In this document: piece by piece, positions 6,449 through 12,164 of the stretch
Layout: each line of letters opens with the position of its first letter
Numbering within the stretch: position 1 is the first letter of the stretch
NCBI GenBank assembly: GCA_038203955.1
Contig: JBBRDK010000081.1
Location: 1 to 16,650, forward strand
Source of the DNA: JALYUA01 sp038203955
GTDB taxonomy: Bacteria > Acidobacteriota > Thermoanaerobaculia > UBA5066 > Gp7-AA6
Length of the DNA: 16,650 nt
Direction: 5' to 3'
Position numbers and translations under genes: made by a program
The notes under the pieces: generated by a model
Seen by the model: only the letters and a program-made list of their open reading frames with translations
What the model was told of the DNA's origin: nothing
Databases searched by the model: none

Positions 6449-7767
6449 ACGAGCCGAACGGGTCTTTCCAGCCCGGACACGATTTCGCGGTCGCCCTGGA
6501 TAGAGCCGACCCGCTCGCGCGCTTCCGCGACGAATTCCACGTTCCCAGGAGCGAGACCGGGGAAGAGGAAATCTATTTCGCCGGCAACTCGCTGGGACTC
6601 CTCCCCAAGAGAGCTCCGAAGTACATCGACGAAGAGCTGGAGAAGTGGAAGCGGCTCGCCGTCAAGGCGCATTTCTCGGGGGAGAACTCGTGGATGCCGT
6701 ACCACGAGCTCCTCGCGGAGGCGATGGCGAAGCTGGTGGGCGCATCGGCCTCCATGAGCGAAGTCGTGACGATGAACTCGCTCACCGTCAACCTCCACCT
6801 GATGATGGCGAGCTTCTACCGGCCGACCCGCGAGCGGCATCGCATGCTCATCGAGGAGCACGCGTTCCCCTCGGACGACTATGCGGTCGAGTCGCAGGCC
6901 GTTTTCCACGGCTTCGACCCGGCCGAGGCGCTCGTGCGGCTCTCGCCCGGAACGGGGAAGCACTCGATCGACATCGACGACGTCGCCGATTTCCTCGAGC
7001 GCGAAGGCGAGTCGATCGCCCTGGTCCTGCTTCCGGGAGTCCAGTACTACACGGGCCAGGCATTCGAGATCGAAGCGATCACGCAGCTCGCGCACGCGAA
7101 GGGATGCGTCGTCGGCTTCGACCTGGCTCACGCGGCGGGGAACCTGGTCCTCTCCCTCCACGATTGGAACGTGGACTTCGCCGTGTGGTGCACGTACAAG
7201 TACCTGAACTCGGGACCGGGCTCGGTGGGCGGCTGCTTCGTCCACGATCGGCACGGCTACGGCGTGTCGCGGGATCTGCCGCGGCTCGCCGGCTGGTGGG
7301 GACACGACAAGGAGTCGCGCTTCCGAATGGAGCCCGGATTTCGGCCGATCCCCGGCGCGGAGGGATGGCAGCTCTCGAACCCTCCGATCCTCTCGCTCGC
7401 GGCGATTCGAGCTTCGCTCGACGTCTTCATGGAAGCGGGGGGAATGGAGCCGCTGCGGGAAAAATCTCTGCGCTTGACGGCCTACCTCGAATGGCTGCTG
7501 CAGCGGGAGCTCGGCGATTCGGTCGAAATCCTCACTCCGAAAGATCCGCGCCGGAGGGGATGCCAGCTCTCCATGCGTGTGAAGGCGCAGTCGCAGTCCC
7601 ACTCGCGTTCAAGCGGCCCCGGAAGAACCGTCTTCGAAAAGCTCGAAGCATCCGGCGTCACCTGCGACTGGCGCGAGCCGGACGTGATTCGGGCGGCGCC
7701 CGTCCCCCTCTACAACCGATACGAAGAGGTGTATCGCTTCGTCGAGACTCTCCGGAACGCGTTGTGA
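6445..7767 (+). CDS. Kynureninase
   Basis: This 440-residue PLP enzyme of fold type I cleaves 3-hydroxykynurenine to 3-hydroxyanthranilate and alanine. PLP-binding elements are Lys252 in WCTYKYLNSGPGS, Asp226 in GFDLAHAAGN and the FPSD loop at 141-144. The GWWGH motif and YFAGNSLGLLPK near the N-terminus are typical of the family. The start is GTG at 6445, overlapping the ACMSD stop by four bases (GTGA). The same overlap joins its end to the monooxygenase gene. A stretch rich in Ser and Gln at about residues 383-391 (KAQSQSHSRSSGPG) is probably a surface loop insertion. Most natural homologues prefer 3-hydroxykynurenine when placed beside a kynurenine monooxygenase, as here. Confidence 0.96.
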   Translation: MNEPNGSFQPGHDFAVALDRADPLARFRDEFHVPRSETGEEEIYFAGNSLGLLPKRAPKYIDEELEKWKRLAVKAHFSGENSWMPYHELLAEAMAKLVGASASMSEVVTMNSLTVNLHLMMASFYRPTRERHRMLIEEHAFPSDDYAVESQAVFHGFDPAEALVRLSPGTGKHSIDIDDVADFLEREGESIALVLLPGVQYYTGQAFEIEAITQLAHAKGCVVGFDLAHAAGNLVLSLHDWNVDFAVWCTYKYLNSGPGSVGGCFVHDRHGYGVSRDLPRLAGWWGHDKESRFRMEPGFRPIPGAEGWQLSNPPILSLAAIRASLDVFMEAGGMEPLREKSLRLTAYLEWLLQRELGDSVEILTPKDPRRRGCQLSMRVKAQSQSHSRSSGPGRTVFEKLEASGVTCDWREPDVIRAAPVPLYNRYEEVYRFVETLRNAL

Positions 7768-9152
7768 CACGGAGGAGAACACCGCGCGACACGCCGGAGA
7801 TCACGCTCGTCGGCGCCGGTCTTGCCGGCTCGCTCCTCGCGATCTTCCTGGTGAAGCGCGGGTATCGCGTGACGATCCTCGAGCGGCGCACCGATCCCCG
7901 GAAGGCGGCGGCGCATCCAGCCGGGCGCTCGATCAACCTGGCGCTCGCCAATCGCGGCATCGCGGCGCTCGAAGAGGCCGGCGTGATGGAGAGCGTCCGA
8001 GCCGCGCTCATTCCGATGGCCGGGAGGATGCTGCACGACGAGGAGGGACGGCTCAAGCTGATTCCCTACGGCAACAAGCCGCATGAAGTCATCTATTCGG
8101 TCTCGCGCGCGGGCTTGAACGCGCTTCTCCTGGATGCCGCCGAATCGACGGGCCGGGTTTCGGTGCGCTTCGAAGCGACGGTCCGCGGCGTCGATTTCGC
8201 GGGCCGCCAGGCGCGCTTCGTCTCCGGGGAGGATCCCGAGCGGCAAACACAAGCGACCCCGTACGACGTCCTGATCGGGACGGACGGAAGCGCGTCGGCG
8301 GTCCGCGCGGCGATCCTGGAACGGACCGATGGACGGCTCGACGAGCAGCCGCTCGGCCACGGGTACAAGGAGCTCTCGATCCCAGCGGCGCCGGACGGCG
8401 AATTTCGGATGGAGAAGAACGCTCTGCACATCTGGCCGCGAGGCGAATACATGCTGATCGCGCTCCCCAACGCGGACGGCAGCTTCACCGCGACGCTGTT
8501 CCTGCCGAATCGCGGAGACGAGAGCTTCGAGGCTCTGACGACGCCCGAGGCCGTCCTCGCGCTCTTCCAGCGCCGATTCGCCGATGCGATTCCGCTGATG
8601 CCCACGCTCGTCGAGGACTTCTTCGGGAATCCCGCAGGCCACCTGGAGACGATCCGCTGCGAGCCCTGGTCGTTCGAGGATCAGGCGCTCGTTTTGGGCG
8701 ATGCGGCGCACGCGATCGTTCCTTTTCACGGGCAGGGCATGAACGCGGCGTTCGAGGATTGCAGCGACTTCGATCGATGTCTGCTACAGGGCGCCCCGGA
8801 CCGCCCATGGAACGAGGTCTTCGCGGAATTCGAAAAGCTTCGCCGGCCCAACACCGACGCGATCGCCGACATGGCCCTGGAAAACTACGTCGAGATGCGG
8901 TCGACGGTCCGGGAGCCGAAGTTTCAGTTGAAGAAGGACCTTTCCTTCCACCTGGAGGAGAGGCACCCTGGCAGGTTCATTCCCCGCTATTCGATGGTGA
9001 TGTTCCACACCCTTCCGTACGCCGAGGCGAAGCGGCGGGGCGCGATCCAGGAGGAAATCTTGGACGAGCTGACGAGCCGGGAAGCGAGCCTCGATGAGAT
9101 CGACCTCGCGCGCGCCGACCGGCTGATCTCCGAGCGGCTGGGGACTGTTTAA
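7764..9152 (+). CDS. Kynurenine 3-monooxygenase
   Basis: This 462-residue FAD-dependent aromatic hydroxylase converts kynurenine to 3-hydroxykynurenine with NADPH and O2. The N-terminal Rossmann motif GAGLAG is at 17-22, with the ribose-binding acid Glu40. A DG-type motif follows (LIGTDGSASAVR, about 170-181), then the GD motif LGDAAHAIVPFHGQGMN at 311-327. Arg88 and Tyr102 match the substrate-carboxylate pair of Pseudomonas KMO with the same spacing of 14. The C-terminal region (LKKDLSFHLEERHPGRFIPR) is like that of soluble bacterial KMOs, with no membrane anchor seen. The start is GTG at 7764 in a GTGA overlap with kynureninase. It is the last gene of the operon; a putative insertion element begins about 50 nt after its stop. 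Confidence 0.96.
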   Translation: MTRRRTPRDTPEITLVGAGLAGSLLAIFLVKRGYRVTILERRTDPRKAAAHPAGRSINLALANRGIAALEEAGVMESVRAALIPMAGRMLHDEEGRLKLIPYGNKPHEVIYSVSRAGLNALLLDAAESTGRVSVRFEATVRGVDFAGRQARFVSGEDPERQTQATPYDVLIGTDGSASAVRAAILERTDGRLDEQPLGHGYKELSIPAAPDGEFRMEKNALHIWPRGEYMLIALPNADGSFTATLFLPNRGDESFEALTTPEAVLALFQRRFADAIPLMPTLVEDFFGNPAGHLETIRCEPWSFEDQALVLGDAAHAIVPFHGQGMNAAFEDCSDFDRCLLQGAPDRPWNEVFAEFEKLRRPNTDAIADMALENYVEMRSTVREPKFQLKKDLSFHLEERHPGRFIPRYSMVMFHTLPYAEAKRRGAIQEEILDELTSREASLDEIDLARADRLISERLGTV

Positions 9153-9164
9153 TCGCGCGGAATC

Positions 9165-9179
9165 GGAGGTCGGGCCTCC
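9165..9179 (+). terminator. Weak hairpin after the kynurenine operon
   Basis: GGAGG, loop TCGGG, then CCTCC, 12 nt after the monooxygenase stop. The stem is short and there is no T run, so a terminator role is only possible. Confidence 0.2.
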
Positions 9180-9203
9180 CCGCATCCTCGCTTCCTCGCG
9201 AGT

Positions 9204-9209
9204 TACAAT
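9204..9209 (+). promoter_or_regulatory. -10 half of a probable circle-junction promoter
   Basis: TACAAT lies in the left end of the insertion element. At the correct distance upstream in the chromosome (9181-9186, CGCATC) there is no -35 match, so the integrated copy should be weakly transcribed. In a circular form the TTGACA at the right end would lie upstream. Confidence 0.4.
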
Positions 9210-9287
9210 CGCTATGTTCGGAGCGTGACGGAAGGACCGACTAAAGGGAAGAGGGCGCGTGGCACTCTGAGGGGGAGGAGGGAGGCC

Positions 9288-10358
9288 ATGCGAGAGGGTT
9301 TGCGGTTGGCGGAGGGGTCGGAAGTTTTCCTGGGGCTGGACATCTCCAAGACGTCGTGGCACGTGACGGCGCGATCGTGCGGAGAGACGCTGTTGAGCGC
9401 GAGTTTTCCGCCGAAGCGTGAGGCGCTCCAGGGCCTGCTGCAACGGTTGGACGGATGCCGGGTTCACAGCGTGTACGAGACAGGGCCGTTCGGATACGGG
9501 CTGCACGACTGGCTTCGATCGCGTCAGGTGGACTCGATGGTGGTGTCGGCGGCGCACGTGCCGGGAGAGATTGGCAATCGGGTGAAGACGGATCGGCGAG
9601 ACGGCTTTAAGCTGGCGCGGACTCTGGAGGCAGGATTGCTTCGGCCGATCTTCGTTCCGGAAGCCCGTCAACGCGCAGACCGCGAGCTGGTGCGGCAGCG
9701 TCATCGGGTGCAGCGGGACCGCTGCGCGGCGATGGTGCGCATCAAGTCGTTCTTCCTGACGTACGACGTGGAGGTTCCGGAAGAGGCGGGAGCCCACTGG
9801 AGCGGTGACTTCGAGGCCTGGCTGCGAGGGTTGGGGCTCGAGGATCCTTCGCTGCAACGGGTCCTCGAGGAGCTGCGTGGCCTCTATTTTGACCTGGACG
9901 CCCGCGTTGACGCATTGACGAAAGAGCTTCGGCAGATGGCGAAGTCCGCCGACTACGCGCCGATGGTGGAGCTGCTGTCCAGCGTTCCGGGGATCGGATG
10001 GCTCTCGGCGCTGACGCTGGTCGTGGAGATCGTAGACTTCGGCCGCTTCTCCGACGGAGAGGCGTTGAGTTCCTACGTGGGCGTGACTCCCGCGGAGCAC
10101 TCCAGCGGCGATCGGATCCGGCACGGGCACATCACCCGGCAGGGCAACCCGGTCGTTCGCAGCGTTCTGGTCGAGAGCTCCTGGATCCTCATCGGAAAGG
10201 ACCCGGAGATGCGCCGCTTCTACGACCGGATCAAGGCCCGCCGCGGCGGCAAGCGCGCGATTGTTGCCGTCGCACGAAAGCTCTGCCATCGACTTCTCGC
10301 CATCGCTCACAGCGGTCAGCCTTATCGCGTCAACTTCAGTCACACGAAGGAGAACTGA
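9288..10358 (+). CDS. IS110 family transposase (RuvC-like DEDD plus Transposase_20)
   Basis: A 356-residue recombinase from ATG 9288, with a strong GGAGGAGGGAGG just upstream; an in-frame GTG at 9225 would add 21 basic residues. The N-terminal DEDD RuvC-like domain begins at FLGLDISKTSW. Its acidic residues are that Asp, the Glu in VYETGPFGYG and the two Asp in KTDRRDG. A helical middle follows, with the C-terminal Transposase_20 domain (SVPGIGWLSALTL, then AEHSSGDRIRHGH and TRQGNPVVRSVL) that carries the serine nucleophile region of this family. Enzymes of this type excise and insert their element as a circle, guided in studied members by an element-encoded bridge RNA. All key motifs look intact, so it is probably active. 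Confidence 0.93.
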   Translation: MREGLRLAEGSEVFLGLDISKTSWHVTARSCGETLLSASFPPKREALQGLLQRLDGCRVHSVYETGPFGYGLHDWLRSRQVDSMVVSAAHVPGEIGNRVKTDRRDGFKLARTLEAGLLRPIFVPEARQRADRELVRQRHRVQRDRCAAMVRIKSFFLTYDVEVPEEAGAHWSGDFEAWLRGLGLEDPSLQRVLEELRGLYFDLDARVDALTKELRQMAKSADYAPMVELLSSVPGIGWLSALTLVVEIVDFGRFSDGEALSSYVGVTPAEHSSGDRIRHGHITRQGNPVVRSVLVESSWILIGKDPEMRRFYDRIKARRGGKRAIVAVARKLCHRLLAIAHSGQPYRVNFSHTKEN

Positions 10359-10521
10359 GTTCCCGGCGGGCGATCGAGACTCTCCCCGGACGCGGCGACC
10401 GCGTGGTCAGTCGTGACCCTCGTACGGTCGCAAATTCATGCTGCGGCGCTGCACCGGACCCGAATAAACGACCTGTGGCAAAGACCACGAATAGGATGCT
10501 GAAGCTCCTCGCCCTACCGGC
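10359..10521 (+). ncRNA. Candidate bridge/seeker RNA region in the IS110 right end
   Basis: The noncoding stretch after the transposase is about 160 nt and contains tandem hairpins. These are ACGCGG-cga-CCGCGT (10390-10404), immediately followed by GGTCA-gtcg-TGACC (10405-10418), and a weaker GTGG/CCAC stem with a six-base loop (10475-10488). The left end is too short (under 90 nt) to hold a typical bridge RNA. This is the layout of IS1111-type elements, whose guide RNA lies 3' of the transposase. The exact RNA ends and guide loops cannot be assigned by eye. Confidence 0.35.
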
Positions 10522-10527
10522 TTGACA
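10522..10527 (+). promoter_or_regulatory. -35 half of a probable circle-junction promoter
   Basis: A perfect TTGACA near the right end of the insertion element. Seventeen bases downstream in the chromosome (10545-10550, GACCCA) there is no -10, so it is silent as integrated. Confidence 0.4.
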
Positions 10528-10615
10528 TCAGACATAGGAGGACTGACCCATGATGTTCTCCCGGCTGATCGTTTGTCCCGCGCAGTTCTTCCACTGCCGT
10601 GCTGGTTGAACCAAC

Positions 10616-10660
10616 CCTCACCCCAGCCCTCTCCCCCGGCGCGCGGGGAGAGGGAGTAGC
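10616..10660. repeat. REP-like palindromic intergenic repeat, copy 1
   Basis: A perfect 10-bp stem CCCTCTCCCC (10627-10636) and GGGGAGAGGG (10645-10654) encloses an 8-nt GC loop, preceded by CCCTCACCCCAG. This C/T-rich and G/A-rich palindrome is a widespread style of extragenic repeat in GC-rich bacteria. A related palindrome lies at 11218-11249. It may be a transcript-end or attenuation structure; there is no T tract. Confidence 0.6.
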
Positions 10661-10740
10661 GGCGCGATCGCATCCGCGTCAGTGAACTAAGATGCTCCCC
10701 AAAAACCTTGGAACTGCAGGCGAACTCAACAGGAGGGGAA

Positions 10741-11202
10741 ATGAACCCGAAGACCACTCTGGCGGCTCTGGTCGGGCTTTGCGTGGGCGTGGCGATCTGC
10801 CTTGCGGCGGACGCCAACATCGGCACCTGGAAGCTGAACGAGGCGAAATCGAAGTACGCCCCCGGTTCGCCGAAGAACCACACCGTCGTCTACGTGGCCG
10901 CGGGAGACAGCGTGAAGGTCATCGTGGATGGCGTGTCCGACGGCAAACCCGTCCATAACGAGTGGACGGGCAAGTACGACGGCAAGGACTACCCCGTCAC
11001 CGGCGATCCGAACTACGACTCGCGGTCCTATACGACCGTCGACGAGCGCACGGTCGATTTGAATACCAAGAAGGCCGGCAAGGTGATGACAACAGGCCGT
11101 ATCGTGGTAGCCGCGGACGGAAAGTCCCGCACCCTGACGACGACGACGACGGATGCGTCCGGGAAAAAGACGACGAACGTCTTCGTGTACGACAAGCAGT
11201 AA
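10741..11202 (+). CDS. Small secreted protein of unknown function
   Basis: A 153-residue protein with an N-terminal signal peptide (MNPKTTLAALVGLCVGVAICLA, likely cleaved after about residue 22). The mature part is predicted to be mostly beta strand: NIGTWKLNEAKSKYAPGSPK, a VDGVSDGKPVHNEWTGKYDGK segment, and a C-terminal part rich in Thr. The pattern of GTWKLNxAKSK plus repeated GK(Y/D)DGK-type turns is one I associate with abundant exported proteins of acidobacteria and relatives, of unassigned function. The start is ATG 10741, with AGGAGGGGAA directly before it, a very strong ribosome site. A longer reading from 10708 has no such support and would bury the signal peptide. A weak -10-like TAAGAT lies at 10688-10693. 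REP-like palindromes flank the gene. Confidence 0.8.
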   Translation: MNPKTTLAALVGLCVGVAICLAADANIGTWKLNEAKSKYAPGSPKNHTVVYVAAGDSVKVIVDGVSDGKPVHNEWTGKYDGKDYPVTGDPNYDSRSYTTVDERTVDLNTKKAGKVMTTGRIVVAADGKSRTLTTTTTDASGKKTTNVFVYDKQ

Positions 11203-11217
11203 ACCCCGCCCGACACT

Positions 11218-11249
11218 CCCACCTCTCCCCGAGCACGGGAGATGGTGGG
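11218..11249. repeat. REP-like palindromic repeat, copy 2
   Basis: A 12-bp stem CCCACCTCTCCC (11218-11229) pairs with GGGAGA (11237-11242) and GGTGGG (11244-11249), with a single bulged T. It lies 15 nt after the stop of the secreted protein gene. Its C/T-rich arm resembles copy 1 at 10627. It may form the 3' end of that mRNA. Confidence 0.5.
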
Positions 11250-11339
11250 GTGTGATGGGGCAGGCGGTCCCCTTCCTCGAGCCGATAGAATCTCCGCCGC
11301 CTCGCGCACTTTGAGCCTTTCTTGCGGCGATTCGGCGCG

Positions 11340-11747
11340 CTATTTACCGCGCTTTCGCTTCCGGGGTGGTGAGCCGGCCTTTCGAGCGCCTGAGGCCGCC
11401 CTTCTCGGCCCCGCCGACGGCCGGACAAGGCCGAGCCGGATCAATCGTTCGGCGAGCGCGTAGATGTCGTCCCGGGCTCTTTCACGCCGAAGTCCCGCCG
11501 CGACCACGAATACCTTTCGCAGGTCGGTCGAGACGGAGAAAATGACTCGGTGCCGCTGGCCGATCGCCCTCAGTGTTCGAAAACCCAGGAGCCCTTCGCG
11601 CAACGCCTTTCCCTGCTTTTCAGGCTCCGCCGCCAATCGCTTCGACGCATCGTAAAGCTGTTGCTGGATACGACGGTCGCCGACCTGCTCCAGCATTTCC
11701 ACCGCCGTCTCGGTCCAGAGAACCTCGTAGGCGGGGCCTGACGTCAC
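11340..11747 (-). CDS. RelE/ParE superfamily toxin with a basic C-terminal tail
   Basis: The first ~105 residues form a RelE-type fold: YEVLWTETAVEMLEQV, a helical pair, GFRTLRAIGQRHRVIFSV and KVFVVAAGLRRERARDDIYA. Such toxins are ribosome-dependent mRNA endonucleases or gyrase poisons, neutralised by the antitoxin encoded next to them. Conserved basic residues (RTLR, RHRVIF, RRER) are present. At 135 residues it is longer than the usual 85-105 because of a tail very rich in Arg, Lys, Pro and Ala (GPRRAASGARKAGSPPRKRK). The start is GTG 11747, overlapping the antitoxin stop by four bases (GTGA), so translation is coupled. The cellular target cannot be told from sequence. Confidence 0.85.
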   Translation of the reverse strand: MTSGPAYEVLWTETAVEMLEQVGDRRIQQQLYDASKRLAAEPEKQGKALREGLLGFRTLRAIGQRHRVIFSVSTDLRKVFVVAAGLRRERARDDIYALAERLIRLGLVRPSAGPRRAASGARKAGSPPRKRKRGK

Positions 11748-12019
11748 CGGCGGAGGCCGAGTCGTTCAGCGACTTCGCCGAGGGAATGGACGCGACCAGC
11801 CTGGATGTCGGAGAGGCTTTTGCGGAGAGCTTCCGCGGCCTCGGGGTCGGACAGGACGTCCAGAGTTTCGATCAGAGAGTCGTAGAGCTCCGCTGAAAGA
11901 AGAGCCAACGCGGGCTTTCCGCGATTGGTGATCCGCACAACCGTCTCGGGACGCGCCTGAAGCTCCCGATTCAGACCCGAGAGTTTTTCCCGCGCCTCCA
12001 TCAATGCGAGCTCAACCAT
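11744..12019 (-). CDS. Phd/YefM family antitoxin
   Basis: A 91-residue antitoxin: an N-terminal Phd/YefM DNA-binding fold (EAREKLSGLNRELQARPETVVRITNRGKPALALLSAELYDSL), then a linker and C-terminal helix (LRKSLSDIQAGRVHSLGEVAERLG) that should wrap the toxin. Such proteins repress their own operon, better when bound to toxin. ATG 12019 was chosen because GGAGG lies 6 nt upstream. A 17-bp-spaced promoter lies further upstream, and a longer reading from 12076 would begin in the -35. The toxin gene follows with a 4-nt overlap. The four GTAC cores in the promoter are the probable operator. Confidence 0.9.
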   Translation of the reverse strand: MVELALMEAREKLSGLNRELQARPETVVRITNRGKPALALLSAELYDSLIETLDVLSDPEAAEALRKSLSDIQAGRVHSLGEVAERLGLRR

Positions 12020-12028
12020 GGATACCTC

Positions 12029-12076
12029 CGTACGAATAACCGTACGAATACTAGTACGTTTTGAGGTACTCGTCAA
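12029..12076 (-). promoter_or_regulatory. Antitoxin promoter with four GTAC operator cores at 12-bp period
   Basis: On the minus strand TTGACG (12076-12071) and TAGTAT (12053-12048) are exactly 17 bp apart, giving a leader of about 22 nt. GTAC cores sit at 12030, 12042, 12054 and 12066, each 12 bp from the next: CGTACG, CGTACG, AGTACG and GGTACT. They cover the spacer, the -10 edge and the start-site region. In E. coli YefM-YoeB the operator uses TGTACA-core repeats, so a similar binding mode is plausible. Autoregulation is inferred. Confidence 0.7.
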
Positions 12077-12147
12077 AACATGGCCTGACCGTCGGGCTGC
12101 GGGAAGCGTCGCATTGACGTGACGAGGGGAGCTCGCGTGAAGCCCGG

Positions 12148-12153
12148 TAGAAT
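12148..12153 (+). promoter_or_regulatory. -10-like TAGAAT before the kinase gene
   Basis: TAGAAT ends 11 bases before the kinase ATG at 12165, predicting a leader of about 5 nt. No Shine-Dalgarno sequence is present and no -35 at the right distance, so leaderless-type expression is likely. Confidence 0.4.
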
Positions 12154-12164
12154 CGCGTCAATTC

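Larger units (their letters stand above)
9200..10542 (+). mobile_element. IS110-family insertion element (ends tentative)
   Basis: The element holds one DEDD transposase gene, a short left end and a longer 3' noncoding region. Ends were placed by reasoning: the right end has TTGACA (10522-10527) and the left end TACAAT (9204-9209). A GA dinucleotide is present at both 9200-9201 and 10541-10542. Joining the ends there puts the two hexamers 17 bp apart. IS110 elements lack long terminal inverted repeats and recombine at a 2-bp core, so true ends cannot be proven from one copy. The predicted circle is 1341 bp, normal for the family. It sits directly after the kynurenine operon without breaking a gene. 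Confidence 0.5.

Noticed and set aside
9225..9287. GTG start 21 codons upstream for the transposase
   Set aside because: It adds a basic stretch not expected before the conserved FLGLDIS strand, while ATG 9288 has a much better ribosome site. Not fully excluded.
8784..10343. A 519-codon minus-strand frame over the KMO end and the transposase
   Set aside because: Antisense to two clearly recognised genes, with no domain and a Pro/Arg/His-biased translation.
10359..10525. Protein-coding extension after the transposase in another frame
   Set aside because: The open frame there is the tail of an out-of-frame shadow. The sequence instead contains tandem hairpins typical of a noncoding element end.
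11286..11291. TAGAAT hexamer as a promoter
   Set aside because: No start codon with a plausible gene follows on the plus strand before the convergent toxin gene. Likely chance, or the relic of a lost gene.
12020..12076. N-terminal extension of the antitoxin
   Set aside because: It would start inside the -35 of the promoter and translate the operator repeats. ATG 12019 has a good ribosome site.
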